NCBI GenBank assembly: GCA_021295655.1
Contig: JAGWBX010000002.1
Span: 1 to 64,000 of the forward strand
Reading direction: 5' to 3'
Source of the DNA: Candidatus Latescibacterota bacterium
GTDB taxonomy: Bacteria; Latescibacterota; UBA2968; GCA-2709665
Length of the DNA: 64,000 nt
The first letter of the stretch is position 1; each line of letters begins with the position of its first letter. Below the pieces are notes generated by a model. It saw only the letters and a list, made by a program, of their open reading frames with translations. It was not told where the DNA came from and did no database searches. Both the position numbers and the translations under genes were made by a program. Positions 9,818-19,025 of this stretch are shown in pieces.

Positions 9818-11185
9818 TCAGCGCCGCCTGCGCCAGACCCCGATTCCGACAACGACGGGGATGGCCGGAATAACGACAACGGAAAGCCATGAAAGCCACA
9901 GGAGGTCCTCTGCCGTCATCACGACGCCCCTGAAAGCCCACATCTTGGGCCGGATGGAGATCAGGTCTCCCTCCTCCATGAGCCAACTCACCGCGTTCAT
10001 GAACAGGTCTCCGTTGCCTACCGTGTCAAAGAACTCGTTGCCCGCAAAATCAGAATCTCCAAACACGACGATCCGTGTGTGGCGCAAACCCACGTCGGAT
10101 GGAAAACGACGGAATTTCGGTCTGTCGAGTGTGGCGACCGCGATGGACGCCGGGCCCTGCAGATCCCGCCCGGGATCGTAGACCGGCGCGGCGTCGGGCA
10201 GCTTCTCTTCCCGCCAGCTGTTGCGTGGATGGGTCGTCACCAGTTCTTGAATCTGCACACCGGTGGCGTCCTCGATTCGGGCAACGGATCGTGCAAGTCT
10301 GTAGAAGGTCCTCAGATTGCGGTTGCGGTGTTTTTCGGTAACCGGATGCCGCGCATACCAGACCGAGCCCGGCATCGAAGGGTCACCCGGCCCCCAACCC
10401 AGGACGTAGTCGTTGTTCACCTGAATACCCCATCCCGCCAGCAGCGACTCGAGACCGGTTTCGCCGCCCGGATCGAGCATGAACAACCCGGAACCGCCTC
10501 CGGCGAGATAGTTGCGGATCGAATCCGCTTCGACCCGGGAGAATGCAGCCGTCGGTCCGGCCACGATCAGCAGATCGCATTCGGCCGGCACGCCCTTTCC
10601 CGCATCCAGGACAAGGGTGTCCCGAACCCCGTACCCGGCATCCTGCAATGCCTGTCCAACGCGGATGAAATCCCCTTCCGGCGCCTTCAGCGTCCGCTCT
10701 CCATGTCCGGTCGAAAAATAGACGGTCCTATTTCGTTTCCGGACGACTTTGGCCACCGCGTTGGTCAGGTGATTCTCCTCGATTCCCGAGACCCGTTCTT
10801 CCCGATCGCCCGATATCACCACGGAAATGCGCGGTTTGCCCACGCCGTATCGCCTCGCTTCACCGGGATGCACCGCCGGATCGACCAGTTCAAAGGTGAA
10901 CCTGTCGGAGTGGTAGGCGTAGGCTTCGAGTCTTTCCTTGAATCCGGCCGTTTCCAGGTCGGTTTCGTGGAAGAACGCCAGGACGTGTACGTCCGTCGTC
11001 AGCGAGTCCAGCAGCGTCGCGGTCTGATCGGAGAGGCTGTGCATACCGCCCTCCGTCACGTCAATCCGGTGGTGATAGCGCGTGGCGAGATAGTTGATCG
11101 CGACCATGATCGCAAGCAGCGCGAGGACCGCTACCATTGTACTCGAACCGTACCTGACCGGACGTGACCTGAAAAAACCCATCAT
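9818..11185 (-). CDS. GldG-like ABC transporter auxiliary protein
   Basis: A 455-residue protein with an N-terminal helix (about 17-35), the NYLATRYHHRIDVTEGGMHSLS segment that marks GldG and related exporter subunits, and a large extracytoplasmic domain. The YFSTGHGER motif lies within it, and a C-terminal helix (about 430-450) ends the protein. It follows the permease gene by three bases. GldG-type proteins partner with GldF-type permeases and GldA-type ATPases; in Bacteroidetes these act in gliding, but homologues occur widely in non-gliding bacteria with unknown cargo. Confidence 0.85.
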   Translation of the reverse strand: MMGFFRSRPVRYGSSTMVAVLALLAIMVAINYLATRYHHRIDVTEGGMHSLSDQTATLLDSLTTDVHVLAFFHETDLETAGFKERLEAYAYHSDRFTFELVDPAVHPGEARRYGVGKPRISVVISGDREERVSGIEENHLTNAVAKVVRKRNRTVYFSTGHGERTLKAPEGDFIRVGQALQDAGYGVRDTLVLDAGKGVPAECDLLIVAGPTAAFSRVEADSIRNYLAGGGSGLFMLDPGGETGLESLLAGWGIQVNNDYVLGWGPGDPSMPGSVWYARHPVTEKHRNRNLRTFYRLARSVARIEDATGVQIQELVTTHPRNSWREEKLPDAAPVYDPGRDLQGPASIAVATLDRPKFRRFPSDVGLRHTRIVVFGDSDFAGNEFFDTVGNGDLFMNAVSWLMEEGDLISIRPKMWAFRGVVMTAEDLLWLSWLSVVVIPAIPVVVGIGVWRRRR

Positions 11186-11188
11186 CCT

Positions 11189-11965
11189 CTATCGCCTCCA
11201 GCGGCGCGATTCAAGCGCGGCGTGCGTCAAGAACAGAAAGAAGAATGTGAACGTCAGAAAGAAGACGACGTCGCTGCTGTCCACCACGCCGCGCGCCATA
11301 TCCCTCGTGTGATCGATCAGCGAAAGATAGAAAAGAACGGTTGCCCACTCGCGCCCGATGAGTTCGGGCGAATACCGTACAACGAATAGCAGAAGGAGGA
11401 GGACAAATGCGATGACCACGGCGACGATCTGCTTGTCGGTGAGCGAGGAGGCCAGAATGCCCACGCTGATAAACGACCCTCCCAGCAGCAGAATCGCGGC
11501 GCAGGCGGAGAGCACACGCGCCCAATTCAAATCGCCGTAAAACGACACCACAATGATCAATGACAGAAGCAACAGTTCGATAATGACATACAGGCCCAGA
11601 CAGGCCGCGAATTTGCCGAGTATGACCTGCCACGTGGTCAGGGGAGACGTCATCAGGAGTTCGATTGTCCCGGACCCCTTCTCCTCCGCGAACAGTCGCA
11701 TCGTCAGCATCGGCGTCACTACCAGCCAGACGAGGCACTGGCTCAGAAAAAAATAAAATACGACGTCCTCGTTCACGTTTGGCGGATCGACGCCATGCTC
11801 CTGGTGCTGAAACGTATAATTCAGGCATTTCGCGCGAAACTCCACGACCTCGTTCTGGAAGAGATATCCCATCATCACCAGGAAACCCGTGGCAACCACG
11901 TAGGCGATCGGCGAGCCGAAATAGGAACGCATTTCCTTCCGGAATATCGCGGCGATATTTCCCAT
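11189..11965 (-). CDS. ABC-2 type permease (GldF-like)
   Basis: A 258-residue integral membrane protein with about six helices. It opens with the IFRKEMRSYFGSPIAYVV pattern typical of ABC-2 permeases of the GldF/NosY type, and carries the RLFAEEKGSGTIELLMTSPL motif before the second helix group. It overlaps the end of the ATPase gene by one base, so ATPase and permease are a coupled pair. With the GldG-like and DUF4340 proteins it should form one exporter complex. Confidence 0.9.
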   Translation of the reverse strand: MGNIAAIFRKEMRSYFGSPIAYVVATGFLVMMGYLFQNEVVEFRAKCLNYTFQHQEHGVDPPNVNEDVVFYFFLSQCLVWLVVTPMLTMRLFAEEKGSGTIELLMTSPLTTWQVILGKFAACLGLYVIIELLLLSLIIVVSFYGDLNWARVLSACAAILLLGGSFISVGILASSLTDKQIVAVVIAFVLLLLLFVVRYSPELIGREWATVLFYLSLIDHTRDMARGVVDSSDVVFFLTFTFFFLFLTHAALESRRWRR

Positions 11966-12900
11966 CAGGCGCGCGCCTCCTCGCTTGTCGTCAATTCGTG
12001 GAAAATGTCCTCCAGCCTGGCCGTTATCGGCCTCAATTCCACCAGCCCGAGGTTGCGCTCCACCAGGCTGGCCGCAATCGCCGGGCGCATATCGGTATCA
12101 CCGGAAACGTCGACCTCCAACGCCAGGTCTTCGCTTGCATGCCTGACGTCCACGACACCCCGGACGTTCCGGATGGCGTCTGCGGCGGCATTCAGGTCGC
12201 CCGACACCGCCACGAAATACCGCCGCTTGCCCGATACCCTCGCCGTGAGGTTTTCAGGTGTATCCACGGCCGCGATCCGGCCTTTGTTGATGATGATCAC
12301 GCGGTCGCACGTCATTTCCACCTCGGGCAGTATGTGCGTACTCAGAATCACCGTGTGTTCCCGGCCCAGTCCGCGGATCAACCGGCGTATTTCCTGAATC
12401 TGGTTGGGGTCCAGTCCGATGGTCGGCTCATCCAGGATAATGACGTCGGGATCGTGCAGAATGGCCTGTGCGATACCCACGCGCTGGCGATAACCCTTTG
12501 AGAGTTGGCCGATCAACTGTTTCGCCCGATCCGTAATCCCGCACCGTTCCATCGCGCTGTCTACCCGCGACCTTCGATTCCGCGACGGCACGCCTTTTAT
12601 CTGCGCGACGAAATCCAGATACGACCTTACGTACATGTCGCTGTATACCGGCGGATGCTCCGGCAGGTACCCGATGCGCCTCTTGACCTCCATCGGTTCG
12701 TCGAAAACGTCGAATCCGGCCACCCGGGCGGTCCCCTTCGTAGCCGGCTGATAACACGTCAGAATGCGCATGGTGGTGGTCTTGCCCGCACCATTGGGGC
12801 CGAGGAAACCGACCACTTCCCCGCTTTCGACCGTAAACGTCAGGTCCTTGACCGCCACCAGCGACCCGTACTGTTTGGTGATATGATCAACTTCGATCAC
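11965..12900 (-). CDS. ABC transporter ATP-binding protein (GldA/CcmA-like)
   Basis: A 311-residue ATPase. Walker A is GPNGAGKTT (about 34-42), the signature is LSKGYRQRVGIA and Walker B is VIILDEPTIGLDP, followed by the switch histidine in STHILPE. The C-terminal 90 residues form the regulatory-type extension common in GldA/CcmA proteins. The GTG at 12900 has a perfect AAGGAGG five bases upstream. The open frame continues to 13029, but that part runs through the inserted mobile repeat and is not coding. It powers the permease encoded next. Confidence 0.93.
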   Translation of the reverse strand: MIEVDHITKQYGSLVAVKDLTFTVESGEVVGFLGPNGAGKTTTMRILTCYQPATKGTARVAGFDVFDEPMEVKRRIGYLPEHPPVYSDMYVRSYLDFVAQIKGVPSRNRRSRVDSAMERCGITDRAKQLIGQLSKGYRQRVGIAQAILHDPDVIILDEPTIGLDPNQIQEIRRLIRGLGREHTVILSTHILPEVEMTCDRVIIINKGRIAAVDTPENLTARVSGKRRYFVAVSGDLNAAADAIRNVRGVVDVRHASEDLALEVDVSGDTDMRPAIAASLVERNLGLVELRPITARLEDIFHELTTSEEARA

Positions 12901-12944
12901 AACGGCCTCCTTATCAGCCCGTGGCAAGCGTCCATCCGGAAGGC

Positions 12945-13069
12945 TAACAGTCCGTTGAAAAAGTCGCTCTGCAGGCGAGGCCGAGTCATTCGACCGCAAG
13001 GGCCGGACGCCTGTCTGCGTGCACCGCACAGGCAGGCAGCCCGGATGGACTTTTTCAACGGGCTGCTAA
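12945..13069. repeat. MITE-like repeat, copy A (inside the MoxR/Bat operon)
   Basis: An element of about 125 bp with imperfect terminal inverted repeats: the left end reads TAACAGTCCGTTGAAAAAG, the right end is the complement of TTAGCAGCCCGTTGAAAAAG. Internally it holds GC-rich inverted segments (CCTGTCTGCGTGCACCGCACAGG). Similar ends occur at 28224-28358 and 29008-29187. It carries no gene, so it is probably a non-autonomous element mobilised by a transposase elsewhere. The stop codon (TAG) of the DUF58 gene is formed by its right end. Confidence 0.8.
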
Positions 13070-13968
13070 GCCGCGATCTGTTGCGCCCGTTTCCGGAAGA
13101 AACGCATCAACGCGTCCACGTACGTCGCCTCTGTGTGTATATCGACGCGGTCGATGCCGACCGAGCGGAATACCTGATCCCTCCGCTCCTCCGCCTTGTC
13201 GTTCAGCTGCCTGAAGAGATACCGAAACTCCGGGTCGGACGTGTCCACCAGCAACTCACCGCCCGTTTCAGCGTCTTCCAGCTCGACGAGACCGACGTCA
13301 GGCAATTCACGTTCCCTCGGGTCCTGGAGCACAACCGCGATCAGGTCGTGTCGCTTGCCGGACACCCTCAACGCGGCCTCATAGCCGGACGCCAGAAAGT
13401 CTGAGACGAGAAACACAACGCTCTTTCGTTTGTTGATCCGGTTGAGATAGTCGAGTGCCGCGCCAATGTCCGTACCCCGCCGACTGGGCCTGAAGTACAA
13501 CAATTCCCGTATCACGCGCAGCACGTGGGTCCTGCCCTTTTTAGGCGGGATGAACACCTCCACGTCGTCCGTGAAGACAATCAGGCCCACGCGATCGTTG
13601 TTTTGTATGGCGGAAAATGCCAGCAAGGCACAAATCTCGACCCCGATTTCCCCCTTCATCTGCGAGACCGTACCGAAATCTCCGGATGCGCTGGCATCGA
13701 CCATCAACATCACCGTCAGTTCCCGTTCTTCATCGTACACTTTGACAAAGGGATGTCCCATCCGGGCCGTGACGTTCCAGTCTATCGACCGGATATCGTC
13801 TCCCAACTGGTACTCACGCACTTCGGCGAACGCCATCCCCTGACCCTTGAAAACGGAATGGTACTCTCCGGAGAACATGGTGTCGACCAGATACCGCGTG
13901 CGCAGTTCGATGCGCCTCACTTTCTTGAGTATCTCGGCAGGAATCATCATGTCAGGGGACCTCGACAT
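13066..13968 (-). CDS. DUF58 family protein (VWA-like)
   Basis: A 300-residue cytosolic protein of the DUF58 family, always linked to MoxR ATPases. It has the family motif FAEVREYQLGDDIRSIDWNVTARMG (about residues 47-71), here seen as YQLGDD..SIDWNVTAR, then a VWA-like domain with MLMVDASASGDFG. Its ATG overlaps the end of moxR. The TAG stop is contributed by the mobile repeat that begins at its 3' end, so a few native C-terminal residues may have been replaced. It is expected to be a MoxR client or adaptor. Confidence 0.9.
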   Translation of the reverse strand: MSRSPDMMIPAEILKKVRRIELRTRYLVDTMFSGEYHSVFKGQGMAFAEVREYQLGDDIRSIDWNVTARMGHPFVKVYDEERELTVMLMVDASASGDFGTVSQMKGEIGVEICALLAFSAIQNNDRVGLIVFTDDVEVFIPPKKGRTHVLRVIRELLYFRPSRRGTDIGAALDYLNRINKRKSVVFLVSDFLASGYEAALRVSGKRHDLIAVVLQDPRERELPDVGLVELEDAETGGELLVDTSDPEFRYLFRQLNDKAEERRDQVFRSVGIDRVDIHTEATYVDALMRFFRKRAQQIAA

Positions 13969-14947
13969 GATCGAATATCCGGCGGACGATATCCTCCGAA
14001 TCGACTTCCTCCGCTTCGGCTTCGTAAGTCACAATCACCCGGTGGCGAAGAATGTCCAGGCCCATGGCTTTCACGTCTTCCGGCGTCACGTATCCCCTGC
14101 GCCTCAGGAATGCGTGGGCCTTGGCCGCGCGCGTCAGGAAAATCGAGCCGCGCGGCGAACATCCATATTCGATCAGGGCGTTGAGATCCTGAATACCGAA
14201 CGCCGCCGGATCCCTGGTTGCCATCATCAGGTTCACAATGTAGTCCTTGATCTTGTCGTCGACGTACACCCGGTCGACAACCCCGCGAGCACGGATGATA
14301 TCGTCGGGCCGGACAACGGGATCTGCGGCAGGGGGCGCCCCGCCTTCCATCCGATCGATAATCTCCCGCTCCTCCTCACGCCGCGGATAGGTAACGCGGA
14401 CCTTCATCATGAAGCGGTCCACCTGCGCCTCGGGAAGTGGGTAGGTACCCTCCTGTTCTATGGGATTCTGCGTGGCAAGAACAAGAAACGGATCGTCCAT
14501 CCGGAAGGTCTGATCGCCAATGGTCACCTGGCGCTCCTGCATCGCCTCGAGCATGGCGCTCTGAACCTTGGCGGGCGCCCTGTTCACTTCGTCGGCGAGC
14601 ACCAGTTGTGCGAAGACAGGACCTTTTTTCGGTACGAATTCGCCTGTGGCCTGGTTGTAGATCATGGTGCCCACCAGATCCGCGGGCAACAGGTCGGGCG
14701 TAAACTGAATGCGGCTGAACGAGGCCTGGATTGCCTGCGCCATTGTGGTGATGGTTAACGTCTTTGCCAGTCCGGGCACGCCTTCGAGCAACACGTGACC
14801 GTTGCACAGCAGCCCGATCATCAGACGTTCAACCATGGACTGCTGACCCACGATCACCCGGCCCACCTCGCCCGTCAGACGCTGGACGAACGCGCTCTCC
14901 CGTTCCACTTCATCGTTCAGCTGCTGTATATCGGTCGCAATCATCAT
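13952..14947 (-). CDS. moxR: MoxR-family AAA+ ATPase
   Basis: A 331-residue AAA+ ATPase. Walker A is GVPGLAKT (56-63), Walker B is LVLADEVNRAP (Asp119-Glu120), sensor 1 is ATQNPIEQEGTYPLPEAQ and the arginine-finger region is EAQVDRF. The C-terminal lid carries the GCSPRGSI motif typical of MoxR. It is the first gene of the long operon. MoxR proteins act as chaperone-like ATPases on VWA-domain proteins, and here three such partners (DUF58, BatA, BatB) are encoded downstream. Two tandem ATGs (14947, 14944) are possible starts. Confidence 0.94.
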   Translation of the reverse strand: MMIATDIQQLNDEVERESAFVQRLTGEVGRVIVGQQSMVERLMIGLLCNGHVLLEGVPGLAKTLTITTMAQAIQASFSRIQFTPDLLPADLVGTMIYNQATGEFVPKKGPVFAQLVLADEVNRAPAKVQSAMLEAMQERQVTIGDQTFRMDDPFLVLATQNPIEQEGTYPLPEAQVDRFMMKVRVTYPRREEEREIIDRMEGGAPPAADPVVRPDDIIRARGVVDRVYVDDKIKDYIVNLMMATRDPAAFGIQDLNALIEYGCSPRGSIFLTRAAKAHAFLRRRGYVTPEDVKAMGLDILRHRVIVTYEAEAEEVDSEDIVRRIFDHVEVP

Positions 14948-14969
14948 CTCTGAATCTCACAAAAGAACA

Positions 14970-15003
14970 CCGGACGGATTCCGTATACACCAATACCGTC
15001 CGG
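14970..15003. promoter_or_regulatory. Inverted repeat in the moxR leader
   Basis: CCGGACGG at 14970-14977 and CCGTCCGG at 14996-15003 form a perfect 8-bp inverted repeat around an 18-base spacer, 22 bases upstream of moxR. It could be an RNA hairpin in the leader or a binding site for a dimeric regulator. No clear promoter hexamers are visible beside it. Confidence 0.35.
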
Positions 15004-15131
15004 CCGGGTTGCGTTGGCTGAATGATGAGAAACCATGGCTTCACGAACTGATTGACAGCCTGAATCGGTGAGTGAAGTCGATTCGGGCGCGGCATGGGAC
15101 CCATTCCGAACCTGTCACACCCGTTTCAGCT

Positions 15132-15623
15132 TCAGTTTATACCTGTGGCCGACGTTGAATCGACGGGAAACCACTCCTCGGGCGGCTTCCCGAGATTCCG
15201 GATCGAAATGGCGGCATCATCGTACAATTCCGACTTCGGGAACATATCGATGACTTTCTGATATGCTTCTCGGGCTTTTTCAAACTGACCCTGGAGGTCG
15301 TAGGCGTACCCGATCATGAATTGGGCCTGATCGGCATACCGGCTTTCAGGGAAACGCCGTACCAGCGTCTCGTAAAACCAGATGGCTTCATCGAATTTGT
15401 GTCGATTCAGGAGCACGCGCGCCAACGCATGAAGCGCCAGGTCCGCCCTTGGATCATCCGGATAAAAATCCAGGAATTTCTTGAGATGCGCCTCCGCCTG
15501 CGGATGGGTCGCCTCCTTGTGAGCCGCCGCCTCGCCTTTTGAAAAAAGCTCGTCCGCGGACTCGCGGGCGCATCCGAGGAAAAGGGAGGCCGCTATTCCG
15601 AGAACCCACGTCCACCGCATCAT
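15132..15623 (-). CDS. TPR lipoprotein (BamD/YbgF-like)
   Basis: A 163-residue protein with a lipoprotein signal peptide (lipobox LFLGC, Cys at about 18) and three TPR-type repeats. The repeats read AEAHLKKFLDFYPDDPRA, AIWFYETLVRRFPESRYA and AREAYQKVIDMFPKSELY. The repeat spacing with [FY]P at the turn is like BamD and YbgF, but it is shorter than BamD (usually about 240 residues). It probably sits on the inner face of the outer membrane or in the periplasm. An AAGGAG lies upstream of tandem ATGs. No partner gene indicates a specific complex. Confidence 0.7.
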   Translation of the reverse strand: MMRWTWVLGIAASLFLGCARESADELFSKGEAAAHKEATHPQAEAHLKKFLDFYPDDPRADLALHALARVLLNRHKFDEAIWFYETLVRRFPESRYADQAQFMIGYAYDLQGQFEKAREAYQKVIDMFPKSELYDDAAISIRNLGKPPEEWFPVDSTSATGIN

Positions 15624-15961
15624 TATAATATTCCGCTCCTTCCCTTATAAAACAACACTTCAACCGGATCCAGGTTCCGAAATTCTGAACGTCCGCTTCA
15701 AAGGGGTCCGCCCATACTTACTCCCCGTCGGCACCGGCAGGACGCGCCTGTACATCCTGCTGCGCCGGCCTGCACGCCAATCCAGCCGACACCCGAAAGC
15801 AGGCCACCGGGATGAATTGCCGCTAACGCCGTCCGCACAATCGGAAGCGGATATTCATATCTTCTTTATTTTAATGAGGATACTTCAAAGCAAGGGCGGA
15901 ACGCAAATCTACAGGATTGCACATCGGGAGTCAAGCCTTTTTTGCAGAAACCGACAGATCG
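15624..15961. other. Non-coding gap
   Basis: About 340 bases between two minus-strand genes. The right end of the lipoprotein gene leader is AT-rich (ATTATAATATT, TTATAAAA), which may hold its promoter. No convincing gene, repeat or terminator was seen in the rest. Confidence 0.5.
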
Positions 15962-17056
15962 TCACCGGCCTGCCCTCAACGGAAAAGACGAGAACTGATC
16001 GGGCACATCCACGACGTAAATCTGGCTGGCGCCCGTCCGGTCCGAGGTATAGATGACCCGTTTCCCGTCGGGGCTGAAAGAGGGGTGCGGGTGGGACCAC
16101 TGGGGCCCGTAGGTTTCGGGCCTGGTGTTGTGGTCGTCCTCGGGGACCGTTTTCGCCCACTGCGTTCCTCCGTTCGAACTGCCTGGTAAGCAAAGTGTTT
16201 CGTGCTGTCCGGTCATGGGGTCGATCAGCTGCAATCCGATATCGGGGCAGGTGGTGTCACACACAATGAGGGATCCATCCTGCCGGGGCGAAGGATGCCA
16301 GGCGTTGAAGGAAGCAATGGTCCGAGCCTCGTCCTCCCCCGCCCTGATGCCCCTCAGGGCATAGGGCCAATGCACGAACATCACTTCATCGGAGTGCCCA
16401 AGAAAGGTCTCGTGCGTAATCCAGGCCGACCTGTCATGGACAAACAGTGCGCGTTCGGCGCTCCCGTCAATCCTCACCTCCCACATGCGTTGATTCACGT
16501 CGCTCGAGTACAGGATCAGATTCGGGTCGACCGGGCAGACCTGAACGTGGCCGACGGTGCGGGGCGGCTCACGCACCACGCGGAATCCGGACCCGTCGGT
16601 CTCTACGGCGGCAACCGCCGAAGCGCCGTCCCGGTGCAATGAGGTCACCAGGCGCGCACCGTCAAACGAGAGACTGCACCCACCCGCGCTGCCGCTGCCG
16701 AAATCGGCGAGAACCGATTCCTCGAGCGTGTCGAGGTCCACGGCGCGTACCTGTCCGCCCGCATTATAAAATACGCTCTGTCCGTCTCGCGAAGGGCAAG
16801 CGGCGAATCCTCCGAATCCGTCCACGTCGGTCAACTGCGTCATCGTGCCGGCGTCGTCGTCCATTTTGAAGAGGTTGGGTTTCCCGGAGCGATACGAGGT
16901 AAATACGATGGTCGTTCCGTCCGGCGTCCACGACGGGTTCGAAAAGTACAGATTGTGATTGATGGAGGGATGATCCGTCATCTGACGGATAGATGCACCC
17001 GTTCTTTTGTCCGTCAGTTTTCTTGCCTCGGAAGCGAATGTGCGTCCTTTGCCCAT
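15962..17056 (-). CDS. Oligogalacturonate-lyase-like beta-propeller protein
   Basis: A 364-residue protein of TolB/oligogalacturonate-lyase type (polysaccharide lyase 22-like fold). Blades show the WTPDGTTIVFTSYRSGKPNLF and FSPDGKRVIYTSDRTGASQIY patterns, and His residues in DRSAWITHETFLGHSDEV and YGPQWSHPHPSFSP resemble the metal-binding histidines of that family. It has no signal peptide, so it is cytoplasmic. GGAG precedes ATG 17056. It follows a Gfo/Idh/MocA oxidoreductase gene by 39 bases, and the pair is common in uronate or modified-sugar catabolism. Substrate unknown. Confidence 0.78.
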   Translation of the reverse strand: MGKGRTFASEARKLTDKRTGASIRQMTDHPSINHNLYFSNPSWTPDGTTIVFTSYRSGKPNLFKMDDDAGTMTQLTDVDGFGGFAACPSRDGQSVFYNAGGQVRAVDLDTLEESVLADFGSGSAGGCSLSFDGARLVTSLHRDGASAVAAVETDGSGFRVVREPPRTVGHVQVCPVDPNLILYSSDVNQRMWEVRIDGSAERALFVHDRSAWITHETFLGHSDEVMFVHWPYALRGIRAGEDEARTIASFNAWHPSPRQDGSLIVCDTTCPDIGLQLIDPMTGQHETLCLPGSSNGGTQWAKTVPEDDHNTRPETYGPQWSHPHPSFSPDGKRVIYTSDRTGASQIYVVDVPDQFSSFPLRAGR

Positions 17057-17095
17057 TCTCGATATCTCCGCAGCTCGGCGATTCCGGGGAAATGG

Positions 17096-18279
17096 CTACC
17101 GCTTCGGAAAGAACACGTCCACGCACGCTTCCACGTCGAACGGATCGCACGCGTAGTCCCGCGCGAATCGTGCAAGCAGCTTCGTTTCCCGCGACACGGG
17201 TTCCTGCAGTGGCAGGTCCACCGGTTTTCCATCCAGCCGCCCGGACTCGGCCACGGCCAGTTCGATCTCGATATCTTTTCGCGCCCGGTATCCGTCATAT
17301 CGCGTTGGCAGGTCATCCAGTACCGCCCTGGCAATACTGTCCATCTCCTCCACAATCGCCAACCCGCGCGGAGACGTCCGATACTGCGGCCACGGATTCT
17401 GCCATACCAGCGGCGGGTCGGTCTCCACCTCCATCCGGTCCAGCACCTGTATCCCGTCCACTTCCCGCGTTACCGTCCTGATCGGGCAGACGGTGGCGCG
17501 GCCGCCACTCAGACGCTGTGCTTCCGTTGTGGTATGCACGTCGTCCTCGACAATCGTCCCGGTGGTACCGTCAATCTGAAACAGCGTCTGGCTCTTGCGT
17601 CCGAGGGCCCTCCCGTGATACATGGCGGAATAGGACATCACGGCCAGCGCGCCGTTTGCGAACTCGACCAGATCCATCGTCCAGGATTCGGTTTCATACT
17701 GCCGGATGTCGCTGACATTTACCCGGGGAATCGGCGAATTCATCGCCAGGCCGGTGACGCGCACGGCCTCGGAATCGCAAGCCATCGCCCGGACGTTGCT
17801 CACGATGTGATAGCCGCCGGTCTGAAAGAGAGAGAACACCCGCAGTACGTCCCCGATGTGCCCGGCCTCGATCGCCGCGCGCTTCATCAGATGTATGGGT
17901 TCCCGGCAGAACTGCTCGGCCACCTCCAGCTTCACCCCGCCCCGCTCGACCGCCCCGATGAGTACATCCGTCGTCTGCAGCGTGGGTGAAATCGGCGTCT
18001 CCACGATGAGATTTACGCCGCGCTCAGCCAGGTACGCGCCCACGGCGTGGTGCGAATCGCCGGGCGTACTCACCGCCGCAATATCCAGGTCTTCGTTCGC
18101 CGCCAGATCCTGGACCCGCGAATAGGCGGGGACCCCGAATTCCGCGCCGACGGAGCGCGCTTTCCCTTCGTCCACGTCGCACACGGCCGCCAGTTCGAAC
18201 ACGTCCGACATCATGCGGATCGCGGGCAGCCTCACCCGCAACCCACCTGCGCGATCCTGAGTTTGCGATCCTGGAGCAT
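17096..18279 (-). CDS. Gfo/Idh/MocA-family oxidoreductase, frameshifted near the 5' end
   Basis: An NAD(P)-dependent sugar or sugar-acid dehydrogenase family protein. The long frame starts only at a TTG (18241) with RLPAIRMMSDVFELAAVCD, lacking the first Rossmann strand. That strand is present immediately upstream in another frame: ATG 18279 (good ribosome site) encodes MLQDRKLRIAQVGCG and then meets TGA at 18232-18234. Restoring one base in the GGG run around 18235-18238 joins them as VGCGGVRLPAI. The body has the usual EKP-like segment altered to VETPIS (around residue 100) and the C-terminal mixed sheet. It is either a sequencing error or a real inactivating deletion. Upstream partner of the propeller lyase. 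Confidence 0.8.
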
Positions 18280-19025
18280 TCCTATCCCCTCTTCACGGGA
18301 AAAACGTCATCGACGAGCCACGGATTAAATTCGCAATCCTGCCGGCCACGCCGGGCATGCCCATGCATACAGAGTGCTGCGTCAGTTTCGGAGAAACCTC
18401 AACCAGCGATTCGGGCGCTTCACTCGCCGGTTCAGGAACGATTCCAACCGGTCGCGTTTCAGTACGATCTGGTCCGCTACGCTGGCGGTATCGTCCAGGA
18501 TCCAGTCCGGAATGTCGCTTTTCATCCGGCCTGACGCCATAATTTCCGCAAATGCACTCGAAATCCTCGTAGTCGTAGTCCCTCAGCAACGCCAGAATCA
18601 TCGGTATGCTTGGCGTATACGTGGCCCCCGAACAGGGAGTCCCTGTGAAATCTCTCCGAGCCGCTGGCGCTCGCGTAGACAACGTCCACTCCCTCGCTTT
18701 GCGTGCGAGCGTGTGGATCGTCGAGAGCGAGGTTTTGTTGTGTTTCCATTTTACGGGATTTCCGAGTCGATGTGAACCGTGCGAGTCTGTCTTCGTGATA
18801 CGCGTTGGGGGCAACTCAACGCGCTGTCAGACACGTCTCAAGATCAATCCGGGATCCTTGCGTATTTGTCAACAATAGCACGATGGACTATATCGCAATG
18901 ACTGTCGTGGCGCGTCTGTTCGCCGGCCATCGGCTGGTCTACGCTGGCGTTCACGTGACATCAGCAATGAGGTTAGTCCGTCGGCTGCCACTTCTCGCTA
19001 AACCACTCCTTGGAATTCCCCGCCG
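18280..19025. other. Long gap with possible gene remnant
   Basis: About 750 bases with no convincing intact gene. On the minus strand a short frame at roughly 18395-18565 encodes a protein-like helical stretch (around MKSDIPDWILDD and RDRLESFLNRR) ending in a normal stop. Frames above it are broken, so it may be the 3' end of a decayed gene. I do not recognise the family. The remainder shows nothing clear. Confidence 0.35.

Noticed and set aside
8328-9986. Longer DUF4340 protein with 69 extra N-terminal residues
   Set aside because: The extra part overlaps the end of the GldG-like gene, has no ribosome site and lacks family character; the membrane anchor begins at ATG 9779.
11965-13029. ABC ATPase starting within the mobile repeat
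   Set aside because: The repeat happens to be open in this frame; the GTG at 12900 has an ideal AAGGAGG and matches the family start.
15019-15095. Possible tRNA-like fold in the moxR upstream region
   Set aside because: No acceptor stem, T-loop or anticodon arm could be assembled.
18293-18814. Minus-strand frame of 173 codons upstream of the Gfo/Idh gene
   Set aside because: Composition changes along it and no family is recognisable; other frames in the same stretch look equally or more protein-like, so no intact gene was called.
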